The notes beneath the pieces were generated by a model. It ran no database searches. It saw only the letters and a list, made by a program, of their open reading frames with translations, and had not been told where the DNA came from. From positions 1 through 12,250 of the forward strand of contig JADZBZ010000037.1 of assembly GCA_020851835.1 (NCBI GenBank): a stretch of 12,250 bases of DNA, given 5' to 3'. This document shows, one piece after another, positions 1 to 7,726 of the stretch; position 1 is the first letter of the stretch; the number at the start of each line of letters is the position of its first letter. A program made the position numbers and the translations under genes. The stretch is from Acidobacteriota bacterium. GTDB lineage: Bacteria; Acidobacteriota; Vicinamibacteria; Vicinamibacterales; UBA2999.

Positions 1-2046
1 CAACGAAACGACGCGGGTGCGGCGGCGGCCCCTGGCCTCGCGCCCACGGCCCGCCCGCCGGTGCCGACCGACCTGAACGCCCTGTGGTACGCGCCCGCGC
101 CGAACCCTGCACCCAGCCCGGCGCTTGCCGACCTGGTCAAGGGCCTCGACCTGCTTGAAGAAGGCGACAACGCCGCCGCCGCGCTGCCACTGCTGGCCCG
201 GGCGGCGAAGTCGTCGATGGCCCTGGCCGACTACGCGCGCTACTTCACGGCGCGGGCCTTGATGAAGCTGGACCGGCCGGAGGATGCGGAGGCGGCGTTT
301 GCCGCCGTGGTAGCCGGTGCCGCCGATGGACACCTCCCCGAGGATGCCGCGCTCGGCCAGGCCGAGGCGCGCGAGGCCCGACAGGACTATGCCGGCGCCA
401 TGGCCGTCTACACGGCGCTGCTCCAGCGCAAGCTGGCCGCCCCGCACCTCGCCCTGGCGCGGCTGGGCGCGGCCGCCGAGCGTGGCGGCCAATTCGACCG
501 CGCCGTCGCCGCCTACCGCCGCGTGTACTACGAGTATCCGCTCACGACCGAGTCGGCGGACGCCGAAGCGGCCCTGACGCGCCTCAACGCCTGGAATGAA
601 GACGACGAGGACGTGCCGCTCGAACTCGCGCGCGCCGATGCCCTGTTCCGGGCCCGCCGCTGGCCGGAGGCCCGTGCCTCGTACGAACGCGCCGCAGGCG
701 GCGCCACCGGCGCCGACCGCGACCGCGCGCACCTGCGCCTGGCGGCCTGCGATGTCTACCTGACACGCTACCGGCAGGCCCGCGACCCGCTCAAGGGACA
801 ACTCTCCGGCCCCTTCGCAGACGAGGCGAACTTCTTCTACGTCACCGCCCTGCGCGGCCTGGGGGATCAGGACGAGTACGTCCGGCAGGCGCGGATTTTC
901 GCCGACGGCCACCGCGATAGCCCATTTGCCGAGGAAATGCTCAACAACCTCGCGTCGCACTTCATCATCGTGGACGAAGACGCCCGCGCCGACGAGGTGT
1001 TCCGCGTGATGATGGACCGCTATCCGGCAGGCCGGTTCACCGAGCGCGCGTACTGGCGATCGGGATGGTGGGCGTATCGCGCCGGCCACCCTGCCGAGGC
1101 CGCCACGCTGTTCGATCGCGGCGCCGCCACCTTCCCGCGGTCCGACTACCGGCCATCGTGGCTGTACTGGAGCGGACGGGCGTGGCGCCAGGCGGGGGAA
1201 CGCGCGCTCGGCGACGAGCGCCTCACGCTGGCCGCCACCGACTACTTCAACACCTACTACGGGCGGCTGGCGCGCGGGCACCTGGGCGCGCGCCCCACCG
1301 CTGTCAACGCACCCTTCGCGCGTCAGGCGACACCCGCCTCGCCGTTTCCGACCTCCGAGCGCGTAGCGCAGTTGATGGCGGCCGGCCTCCACCGCGAGGC
1401 GCTCAACGAGTTGCAGTACGCCCAGCGCACGTGGGGCGATTCGCCGCCGCTCACCGCGACAATCGCGCTCGTGCAGAATCGTCTCGGAAACCTGCGCCTC
1501 GGGATCAACGCCATGAAGCGGGCCTATCCGCAGTGGATGGCCGAGGGTGGCGAACAGTTGCCCGTCGAGATTCAGAAGGTGGTGTTCCCGCTGGATTTCT
1601 GGCCGCTGCTCCAGAAGCACGCCGCGGCGCAAGGGCTCGACCCGTACCTGGTGGCGGCGCTGGTGGCACAGGAGTCGACGTTCGACCCTGTCATCCGCTC
1701 GTCGGCCAACGCGGTCGGGCTGATGCAGGTGCTGCCGTCCACCGGGCGGCAGTTCGCCCGCCGCTTACAGCTGCGGCGGTTCACCCCGGCTCGACTGACG
1801 GATCCCGAGACCAACGTCCGGCTGGGCACGACCATTTTCGCCGAGAGCCTGCGCAAGTTCGGGGGAGTCCATTACGCGCTCGCCGCCTACAACGCCGGCG
1901 ATGAGCGCGTGGCGGCCTGGCGCCGGGAGCGGCCGGACCTGCCGCAGGACGAGTTCATCGACGATATCCCGTTCCCCGAGACACAGAACTACGTGAAGCG
2001 CATCCTGGGCACCGCCGAGGACTACCGCCGCCTGTACGGCAAGTAG
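1..2046 (+). CDS. slt: Soluble lytic murein transglycosylase (Slt70-like), 5'-truncated by the window edge
   Basis: Periplasmic enzyme expected to cleave the MurNAc-GlcNAc bond of peptidoglycan, leaving a 1,6-anhydro end. The frame is open from base 1 with no stop before the GTG at 61, so the true start and any signal peptide lie outside the window; residues here are counted from that GTG. Residues about 25-470 are alanine-rich helical repeats of TPR type (for example the DYAGAMAVY and QFDRAVAAYRRV units), matching the superhelical body of Slt enzymes. Residues about 520-655 are the SLT catalytic domain: the candidate catalytic Glu is E538 in AQESTFDP, followed by GLMQVLPSTG (from G553) and AAYNAG (Y610-N611). 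The C-terminal IPFPETQNYVKRIL stretch is typical of the family. It is convergent with the next gene, 45 nt away. The family call is firm; which Slt subtype it is, and the symbol, are less certain. Confidence 0.93.
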   Translation, partial: QRNDAGAAAAPGLAPTARPPVPTDLNALWYAPAPNPAPSPALADLVKGLDLLEEGDNAAAALPLLARAAKSSMALADYARYFTARALMKLDRPEDAEAAFAAVVAGAADGHLPEDAALGQAEAREARQDYAGAMAVYTALLQRKLAAPHLALARLGAAAERGGQFDRAVAAYRRVYYEYPLTTESADAEAALTRLNAWNEDDEDVPLELARADALFRARRWPEARASYERAAGGATGADRDRAHLRLAACDVYLTRYRQARDPLKGQLSGPFADEANFFYVTALRGLGDQDEYVRQARIFADGHRDSPFAEEMLNNLASHFIIVDEDARADEVFRVMMDRYPAGRFTERAYWRSGWWAYRAGHPAEAATLFDRGAATFPRSDYRPSWLYWSGRAWRQAGERALGDERLTLAATDYFNTYYGRLARGHLGARPTAVNAPFARQATPASPFPTSERVAQLMAAGLHREALNELQYAQRTWGDSPPLTATIALVQNRLGNLRLGINAMKRAYPQWMAEGGEQLPVEIQKVVFPLDFWPLLQKHAAAQGLDPYLVAALVAQESTFDPVIRSSANAVGLMQVLPSTGRQFARRLQLRRFTPARLTDPETNVRLGTTIFAESLRKFGGVHYALAAYNAGDERVAAWRRERPDLPQDEFIDDIPFPETQNYVKRILGTAEDYRRLYGK

Positions 2047-2080
2047 GACGCGCTCACGCAGCGACTTCCAGGCTCTCTCC

Positions 2081-2100
2081 CTCCGCCGCGATCAGCGGAG
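2081..2100. terminator. Possible weak bidirectional terminator hairpin between convergent genes
   Basis: The inverted repeat ctccgc / gcggag (2081-2086 and 2095-2100) has an 8-nt loop and overlaps the stop codon of the leftward gene at 2092-2094. It is the only clear hairpin in the 45-nt gap between the transglycosylase stop and the leftward gene stop. Neither side is followed by a T-run, so it is not a canonical intrinsic terminator. It could still stall polymerase or protect a 3' end. Confidence 0.25.
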
Positions 2101-3729
2101 CCGGTACAACCGCCGCTCCCCGTCGTCGGTCTCGAGGTCGAGCCGGGGACTGCGCGCCGCGCCGTTCACCTGGTCCGGGCTGAGGTCGCCTAGGTGGACC
2201 ATTACGTGCGTGACGCCGAGCGCGCGCATCTGGTCGAGCACCTCGTCTGATGGAAATGCGCGCCAGCGAGCGGCCCGTCCCCTGAACGCTTCCGTTTCGA
2301 ATCCGCTGTAGCCGTTGACGAGGGGCCGGAAATGCGCGGTGGCAGCCACGAGGTAGCGAGCGTTCTCGCTGACGGCCGGCCCCGCGTAGAGCGGCAGCTC
2401 CACCAGCACCACGCCAGGTTCGCCGGCGAGGCGGGTGTAGATGGCCGGAACGCCCGTGAAGGGTACGAAGCCCATTGGCGCGCGCAGGGCCTCGAGCGTG
2501 ACCACGCCGAGGATCGCCAGCAGTACGGCCGGCCAGAACGGCGAGCCCCGCCATCGGCGCTCGAGCGCGGCGACGCCGTAGCCTCCGAGCGCCGCCACCG
2601 CCATCAGCGCGAGGAACCCCCAGCGTGCCGCCGCCCGGATGCCTTGCAGCAGCGGCACGTGAGTGTGCAGCCAGGCGTACCCTGGCAGCCCGGGACCAAG
2701 TGACAGGGCGACACCGGCCAATCCGATCGCGGCGACCATGCGCACGCGCGGATCGCGAAACGAGCCTCGTTCCGTCAGGCCGATGGCCGACAGGCCCACG
2801 CCGGCCAGGCCGGGGAAGAGGGCCGTCCGGCCCTCGAAGATGCGGTGACTCCACCACGCGTAGTGCAGCCGTCCGCCGGTGGTGAGGTAGTCGAGCCAGC
2901 CCGCGGAGTACAGCCGCACGTCGTCGATGGTTCGCACCAGGCCTTGCGCGCGGCTCACCTGGAAGTACGGCCAGAGAAAGGGCGCCACGACCAGCACCGC
3001 CAGCGCGCCCGCCCCGGCCAGAGCCGATGTCCGGGCAAGGCGTCCCGGCCCAAGCCACTCCGGCGCCCGCACGACAGCCGCCACCAGGAGCGCCGCACTC
3101 AGGAAGACGAGGGAGTAGTTCGAACATAGCGCCTGGGCCACGAACGCCGATGCGAGCGCGAGGGATGCAGTCGGTGCAGACAGGGGGCGGGCCGCAGAGG
3201 TCGCGGGCAGCTTCACGGCCGGAATTCGCGTCAGCGCGGCATCGAATGCGTAGAGAGCCAGGGGAAAAAACTCCACGTGCAGCGCCTGGAGGTGCGCGAT
3301 CCGGGTCAGCAGGTGCGCATTGAAGGCGAAGAGCATGCCGGCGGCCACGCCAGCGGCCGTGCTCCCGGTCCAGCGGCGTACGACCAGGCTCATCGTCCAG
3401 CCCGAGAGCGAGAGCCCGGCCAGGACCAGCACGTTGTATACCGTCACCGGCGACAGGCCGGCCCAGAGCAGGGGGGCGCCAAGCAGGCCCGGCACCAGCA
3501 TGTGTTCGGAGTACGCGAGGGTGTGCGGTTCCGGATAGAACATCGGTGCCTCGAACAGCTCGAGCGGGTGGCGTGGCAGCACGTGCGCCACCCACGCGAT
3601 GATCCAGACGTTGAGGCCGGTATCGTCGTTATCGAGTCGCGACAGCCCAGTGACATCGCTTGCGAGCGGCCACGTGTGGCCGACGGCCAGTGCCGCGAAG
3701 AGCGCGAGCAGCGCGGCCGCCCGGCGCAT
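2092..3729 (-). CDS. GT-C-like multi-pass membrane protein, paralog 3 of 3
   Basis: A 545-residue polytopic inner-membrane protein, probably a lipid-linked-sugar glycosyltransferase of GT-C type or a YfhO-like relative; the substrate is unknown. The start is the ATG at 3729, which overlaps the preceding gene's stop by one base (TGATG) and has a GGGAAG ribosome site 6 nt upstream. The open frame continues to 3987, but that part lies inside the upstream gene and is not hydrophobic. After the first membrane helix (residues about 4-22) comes the loop RLDNDDTGLNVW (from R31) with an acidic cluster D33/D35/D36, then FYPEPHTLAYSE, AHLQALHVEF, RTIDDVRLYSA and GIRAAARWGFL. About ten or more hydrophobic segments follow. 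The tail has NGYSGF (N472) and ALGVTHVMVH. All these motifs recur in the next two genes. Function is inferred from topology and the loop acidic motif only. Confidence 0.87.
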   Translation of the reverse strand: MRRAAALLALFAALAVGHTWPLASDVTGLSRLDNDDTGLNVWIIAWVAHVLPRHPLELFEAPMFYPEPHTLAYSEHMLVPGLLGAPLLWAGLSPVTVYNVLVLAGLSLSGWTMSLVVRRWTGSTAAGVAAGMLFAFNAHLLTRIAHLQALHVEFFPLALYAFDAALTRIPAVKLPATSAARPLSAPTASLALASAFVAQALCSNYSLVFLSAALLVAAVVRAPEWLGPGRLARTSALAGAGALAVLVVAPFLWPYFQVSRAQGLVRTIDDVRLYSAGWLDYLTTGGRLHYAWWSHRIFEGRTALFPGLAGVGLSAIGLTERGSFRDPRVRMVAAIGLAGVALSLGPGLPGYAWLHTHVPLLQGIRAAARWGFLALMAVAALGGYGVAALERRWRGSPFWPAVLLAILGVVTLEALRAPMGFVPFTGVPAIYTRLAGEPGVVLVELPLYAGPAVSENARYLVAATAHFRPLVNGYSGFETEAFRGRAARWRAFPSDEVLDQMRALGVTHVMVHLGDLSPDQVNGAARSPRLDLETDDGERRLYRLR

Positions 3730-5330
3730 CAGCGGCTTCCCGGTGCCAGCGCGTAGAAGGCGCGCTCGCCATCGTCTTCGATGAGGGACAGCCCCGGCGA
3801 CTCCGACGCGCGCTGCACCAACTCCCGCGGCACGCGACGCTTGTGAATCATGACGTGCGTCACCCCGATGGCCTGCAGCGAGCGCAGGCAGTCGGGCGCC
3901 GGAAAGAGCTGCATCACGCGGGCGTGAAGGCCATAGCTGGCCGGCGTGAAGCCGCTGTAGCCGTTGAGGAGGGGCTTGAGGTGCCACGCTGAATAGAGCA
4001 CGCTCGGACCGTTGTCCTGAATGGCCTCACGCGGAGGGAAGGGCACCTCGACGAGCACCACCGCGTCCAGTGCGGCCACGCGGTCGTAGATGCGGGGAAT
4101 CCCCTCATATAGCGTGTAGGTCATGGGCGCGCGCAGGGCCTCGGCCGTCACCAGGATCGCCACCATGATGGCCAGGGCGGTTCCGGCCGTCCGGGCCAAC
4201 CGCCTGCGCAGTGCCGCCACGGTGAAGGCCGCCAGGACCGGCAGCGCGAGCAGCGTGAGCCACCCGAACCGCGACACGACACGAATCCCTTTCAGGATGG
4301 GCAGCGCCTCGAACAAGTGCCGGTAGCCGGGAAGGTGGGCGCCGAAGGACAAAGCAAAGCCGACCACGGCAATGGCGAGCATCATCCGCGCCCGGGGATC
4401 GCGCCAGGCGCGGCCGCTCGCCACGGCGCCCAGGGCCAGGACCGCGATGACGATGCCCGGGAAGAGCGCCGAGACGGCCGAACCAAACCACTGGTGGCTC
4501 CACAGGCCGTAGTGGAGCGTGCCGCCCGTCGAGAGCCAGTCGCGCCACGTGGCCGAGTACATCGCCACGTCGTCGAAGGTGCGGACCAGCCCCTGGTCCC
4601 GGTGCGCGCGCCAGTAGGGATAGAGAAACGGCGCCAGGACCAGCGCCGAGGCAAAGCCCGCGGCGGCCAGGGCCTTGAGCTGCACCGGCCGCCACGTCTC
4701 GCCGCGCACGGCTGCCGCGGCGACCATCGCCATCGCGGTCATCACCAGCAGGTAGTTCGACGTGAGCGCCTGCAGCACGCACATCGCCGCCAGCACGATG
4801 ACCCATCGCGGGCGCGGAGCGGCCAGCACCCGGTCGAGTGCCATGAGCGCGAGCGGCAGGTACTGCACGTGCAGCGCCTGCAGATGACCGAAGCGCACCA
4901 GCGTGTGCGCGTTGAAGGCGTAGGCCAGGCCCGCGACGATGCCGGCGAGCCTGTCGCCGGTCCACCGCGAGACGACCCAGGCCATGGCAACACCGCTCAG
5001 CGCGAAGCCGACGAGCACCAGCAGGTTGTAGACCAGCACCGGATCGACGCCGGACCAGGTGAGCGGCGCACCGAGGAGGGCCTGCGGCAGCATCACCTCG
5101 GAAAAAGCCAGCGTGCGCGGCTCCGGATAGAAGATGTTGGCGTCGAACAGTTGCAGGGGATCGCGCGGGAAGGTCATGCCCACCCACGCCACGATCCACG
5201 CATTGAGAGCGGTGTCGGCGTTGTCCACCCGCGCCCAGGTGGCCGGCGCACTGGCCAGGGGCCAGGTGTGCAGCACCGCCGCCAGCGCGAAGAGCGCTAG
5301 TTCGGGAAACCGACGATCTCGAAGAGCCAC
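3729..5330 (-). CDS. GT-C-like multi-pass membrane protein, paralog 2 of 3
   Basis: A 533-residue polytopic membrane protein and the closest relative of its downstream neighbour: both begin with a helix ending HTWPLAS and carry the same motifs in the same order. Here they are RVDNADTALNAW (D36, D39), FYPEPRTLAFSE, GHLQALHVQY, RTFDDVAMYSA, GIRVVSRFGWL, NGYSGF (N456) and AIGVTHVMIH. The acidic first loop after helix 1 is where GT-C glycosyltransferases place their catalytic Asp, so a glycosyl-transfer role in the envelope is the working guess. The start is GTG at 5330, with GGGAAGG 6 nt upstream. No later in-frame start precedes the end of helix 1, so the 34-nt overlap with the preceding gene appears real. 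Transcription and translation are probably coupled in a three-gene operon. An alternative is a non-enzymatic YfhO-like membrane protein. Confidence 0.88.
   Translation of the reverse strand: MALRDRRFPELALFALAAVLHTWPLASAPATWARVDNADTALNAWIVAWVGMTFPRDPLQLFDANIFYPEPRTLAFSEVMLPQALLGAPLTWSGVDPVLVYNLLVLVGFALSGVAMAWVVSRWTGDRLAGIVAGLAYAFNAHTLVRFGHLQALHVQYLPLALMALDRVLAAPRPRWVIVLAAMCVLQALTSNYLLVMTAMAMVAAAAVRGETWRPVQLKALAAAGFASALVLAPFLYPYWRAHRDQGLVRTFDDVAMYSATWRDWLSTGGTLHYGLWSHQWFGSAVSALFPGIVIAVLALGAVASGRAWRDPRARMMLAIAVVGFALSFGAHLPGYRHLFEALPILKGIRVVSRFGWLTLLALPVLAAFTVAALRRRLARTAGTALAIMVAILVTAEALRAPMTYTLYEGIPRIYDRVAALDAVVLVEVPFPPREAIQDNGPSVLYSAWHLKPLLNGYSGFTPASYGLHARVMQLFPAPDCLRSLQAIGVTHVMIHKRRVPRELVQRASESPGLSLIEDDGERAFYALAPGSR
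3736..3741 (-). promoter_or_regulatory. Ribosome binding site for the 545-aa membrane protein
   Basis: On the minus strand GGGAAG lies 6 nt before the ATG at 3729, inside the end of the preceding gene. It decides the start in favour of 3729 over the upstream open frame reaching 3987, and supports translational coupling across the TGATG junction. Confidence 0.55.
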
Positions 5331-6931
5331 ACGTCGCCTTCCCGGACGAGAGGTCGCAGATACGCGCCGTAGCTGTCGATGCGTTCCAGCAGCCGTGCCC
5401 GCGAGCGGGTGTCGTAGAGGTTCAGGTGGAAAACCACGTAGCGCGCGCCGAGCTTGCCGAGGATCTGGAACGACTCACGTGTGGGGAAGGAACTGAGCGG
5501 GATGACCTGATCGCGGAACTCCTGCGGGATGTGATCGCTGTACCCGTTGATCAGGGGCATCCAGTGCGTGGTGGAGTTCAGCATGTAGATGGCGTGCCGG
5601 GGAAAGTCGCCGCGGCGGTAGTAGTACGGGAACTCGGCCACCGGGCCTGGCGGCTGCACGGCGAGCGTGCGGTAGGCCTCGGGGAACGGCGGCGCCTCGC
5701 GGAGCGCTGTCAGAGGGGCCTGCATGAGTTCGACGGCCGCGGCAACCACGAGCAGGCCAGCCGCCAGGCGCGGCCGAGCCGTTCGCGCGAGCAGCGCCCG
5801 CAGCGCGACACCGCTGAACACCGCCAGGCACAACGTCACGACAATGCCGATGCGCGCCGGCGCACGGAGGAAGGAGAACACCGGGATGGCGTGGAAGAAC
5901 GCCGTGTACAGTCCGGCGTCCGGTCCGAACGAGAGCCAGAACGCCAGCCCGCCGGCGAGGCCGTAGATGAGGAGCAACTCGCGATTCGACCGGGTTCGGG
6001 CGGCGACCACCATCCCGGCGCCGCCCAGCACCAGGGCCAGCACGCCCGGAAACAGGACTTCGTTGAACGGCTCGATCCAGGGCAGCCACCAGCGGTGTGC
6101 CCAGGCGGCCGAGGCGAGCCAGGCGCCGGCATCGGCGGAGTACATCCCGGCGTCTTCCAGCGTTCGCGCGAAGCCCGATTCCTGCTGAACGGCCAGATAC
6201 GGCAGGAAGAACGGAATGGTGAGCGCGACACAGACGAAGGCGGCCAGGCCGATCGCGAGCCAGTAATCGCGATCGAGCCAGCGACGCCTCGTCGTGGCCA
6301 CGACGAGCGTACCGAGTCCCACCATCAGGCCCGCGAAGATCCCGTAGTACGCGCACGCCAGCGCTTGCAGCCACAGCCACACTCCCAGCGCCACGGCACG
6401 GCCCACCGATACCCGGTCCACCAGCCGATGGAACGCCAGCAGGCAGAAGGGAATCCCTCCCGTGAACAATAACTGGATGTGAGCCGTCCGCGCGAAGACG
6501 AACGGGCAGAAGGCGAACAGCACCCCGGCCACGGCCGCCGCGCCCCGATGGCCCGTGAGGTACCGGACCAGGTAGTACGCGCCAGCGGCCGCAATCACGA
6601 ACGACAGCAGGGCCACCACGTTGTGCGTCGCGTACGGGTTGTGCGTGAGCACCCAGACGGGCGCACCAAGGGCGCCTTCCACCAGGTTCGCCTCGGAAAA
6701 GGCCAGCGCGTTGCGCTCGGGATAGAAAATGTTGGCCTGGTAGACGCCCGCCGGGTCGGCTATGAGCGCGTGGGCGACCCAGGAGACCACCCAGATACTC
6801 CATCGCCCATCGTCGGTGTTGAGCCGGCCGACGTGGCCGAGCTTGAACGCCAGAGGGTAGGTGAAGATGGAGGCGAGCACGACTGCCGCGAGGACCACGG
6901 CCGTCGCCTCGGCGAGCCCCCGGAAACGCAT
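5297..6931 (-). CDS. GT-C-like multi-pass membrane protein, paralog 1 of 3 (most divergent)
   Basis: A 544-residue polytopic membrane protein and the first gene of the leftward trio. The start is ATG at 6931, beginning MRFRGLAEA before a hydrophobic helix (about residues 8-30). It shares the family motif order: RLNTDDGRWSIW (D40, D41), FYPERNALAFSE, AHIQLLF, RTLEDAGMYSA, FLRAPARIGI, NGYSDH (N462) and KLGARYVVFH. It is the most divergent copy: the third position of the first-loop motif is Asn instead of Asp, the LHV motif is degraded, and GGRLHY-type residues are replaced. Against the two paralogs only the second Asp of the loop (D41, equivalent to D36 and D39) is invariant. It is probably a sugar-transferring membrane enzyme, by inference from topology. 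It is divergent from the methyltransferase gene, 41 bp away. Confidence 0.87.
   Translation of the reverse strand: MRFRGLAEATAVVLAAVVLASIFTYPLAFKLGHVGRLNTDDGRWSIWVVSWVAHALIADPAGVYQANIFYPERNALAFSEANLVEGALGAPVWVLTHNPYATHNVVALLSFVIAAAGAYYLVRYLTGHRGAAAVAGVLFAFCPFVFARTAHIQLLFTGGIPFCLLAFHRLVDRVSVGRAVALGVWLWLQALACAYYGIFAGLMVGLGTLVVATTRRRWLDRDYWLAIGLAAFVCVALTIPFFLPYLAVQQESGFARTLEDAGMYSADAGAWLASAAWAHRWWLPWIEPFNEVLFPGVLALVLGGAGMVVAARTRSNRELLLIYGLAGGLAFWLSFGPDAGLYTAFFHAIPVFSFLRAPARIGIVVTLCLAVFSGVALRALLARTARPRLAAGLLVVAAAVELMQAPLTALREAPPFPEAYRTLAVQPPGPVAEFPYYYRRGDFPRHAIYMLNSTTHWMPLINGYSDHIPQEFRDQVIPLSSFPTRESFQILGKLGARYVVFHLNLYDTRSRARLLERIDSYGAYLRPLVREGDVWLFEIVGFPN
5337..5343 (-). promoter_or_regulatory. 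Ribosome binding site supporting a GTG start inside the upstream gene
   Basis: GGGAAGG on the minus strand, 6 nt before the GTG at 5330. It lies within the coding sequence of the preceding gene and supports the 34-nt overlap. The same GGGAAG core at the same 6-nt spacing precedes the next gene of the trio. Confidence 0.55.
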
Positions 6932-6972
6932 GTCCGCCGTATGGTAGCATGCCCGGTCGGCCTGCCTGCTGA
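6932..6972. promoter_or_regulatory. Short divergent intergenic region with possible overlapping promoters
   Basis: These 41 bp separate the starts of the leftward membrane-protein trio and the rightward methyltransferase pair, so both units should start here or within each other's first gene. The only relatively AT-rich patch is tatggtagcat at 6940-6950. It offers TATGGT on the plus strand (about 28 nt before the ATG at 6973) and TACCAT on the minus strand (about 10 nt before the ATG at 6931), each matching 4 of 6 bases of the -10 consensus. No convincing -35 is visible, and neither start has a good ribosome site. The location is strong, the individual boxes weak. Confidence 0.3.
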
Positions 6973-7722
6973 ATGGATCGCCTGCTCGAACTCACCGCGC
7001 TCGCCGAGCGATCGCACTTCTGGTTCCGGGGATTTCGCTGGTTCGTCACACCGCTCCTGGCGCGCGCGGCGGAAGGCCGTCCGCGCGGGCGCATTCTCGA
7101 CTGCGGGTGCGGCACCGGATCGAACCTGGCAATGCTCGAGCCGTTCGGCGACGTGTACGGATTCGACCTCACGTGGCGCGGGCTGGCCTTCGCCCACGAG
7201 CATGGTCGCCGGCGCATCGCCCGCGCCAGCATCGGCGCGATTCCCTTCAAGACCGCGTCGTTCGATCTCGTCACGTCGTTCGACGTGTTCCAGTGCCTGC
7301 CCGACGCGGTGGAGCAGGCGGCGGCGCGCGAGATGGTTCGCGTGCTGAAACCCGGCGGCGCGGCCGTCTTCAACTTCGCGGCGCTCGACGTGTTGCGGGG
7401 ATCGCACTCCGTGCTGGCCGAAGAGGTGCGCCGCTATTCACCAGCACGCGCGCGCCAGGTGCTCGAGGGCGCGGGTCTGCGGATCGAGCGGCTCACGTTC
7501 CTGTTCGCCAGCGTATTCCCCCTCATGCTGGCGGCCCGCGTCGGCCACCGGTGGCGGCGGCCGGGCGGCGAGGCCGAATCGGGGGAGTGGGAGATCACCG
7601 TGCCCTGGGCACCGGTGAACGGCGCGCTGAGCGCGGCGCTCGCTGCCGAGGCGCTGGCGGTGCGCGTGCTGAACATGCCGATCGGATCGTCGTTGATGTG
7701 CCTCGCCCGCAAGCCGCTGTAA
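6973..7722 (+). CDS. Class I SAM-dependent methyltransferase
   Basis: A 249-residue cytoplasmic enzyme expected to transfer a methyl group from S-adenosylmethionine; the acceptor cannot be read from the sequence. Motif I is ILDCGCGTG at residues 41-49. The acidic residue that usually binds the ribose hydroxyls is D65 (VYGFDL). DLVTSFDVF (98-106) is the motif IV region, and VLKPGGA (124-130) is the loop typical of Methyltransf_11 proteins. The N-terminal HFWFRGFRWF segment (15-24) precedes the Rossmann core and resembles lipid- or glycan-associated methyltransferases seen beside glycosyltransferases. It is followed after 4 nt by the large GT-C gene, so the two probably form an operon and may act on the same glycan or lipid carrier; that link is inference. 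The start is ATG 6973, without a clear ribosome site. Confidence 0.9.
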   Translation: MDRLLELTALAERSHFWFRGFRWFVTPLLARAAEGRPRGRILDCGCGTGSNLAMLEPFGDVYGFDLTWRGLAFAHEHGRRRIARASIGAIPFKTASFDLVTSFDVFQCLPDAVEQAAAREMVRVLKPGGAAVFNFAALDVLRGSHSVLAEEVRRYSPARARQVLEGAGLRIERLTFLFASVFPLMLAARVGHRWRRPGGEAESGEWEITVPWAPVNGALSAALAAEALAVRVLNMPIGSSLMCLARKPL

Positions 7723-7726
7723 CATC

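Noticed and set aside
2054..3595. 513-codon minus-strand frame overlapping the third paralog in another frame
   Set aside because: Arg/Gly/Ala-rich with no motif; the neighbouring frame matches its two paralogs throughout.
3730..3987. N-terminal extension of the 545-residue membrane protein to 3987
   Set aside because: The extra 86 residues are polar and low-complexity, lie inside the preceding gene, and precede a natural first membrane helix. ATG 3729 has a good ribosome site.
4317..5300. 327-codon plus-strand frame opposite the second membrane paralog (also 5426-6472 and 3277-3756)
   Set aside because: Antisense shadow of high-GC coding sequence, with no recognisable domain, signal or ribosome site.
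5475..7373. Long minus-strand open frame of about 630 codons across the leftward membrane gene and the methyltransferase
   Set aside because: It is arginine-, glycine- and proline-rich low-complexity translation without motifs, and it overlaps two genes with clear families. This is a GC-rich shadow frame.
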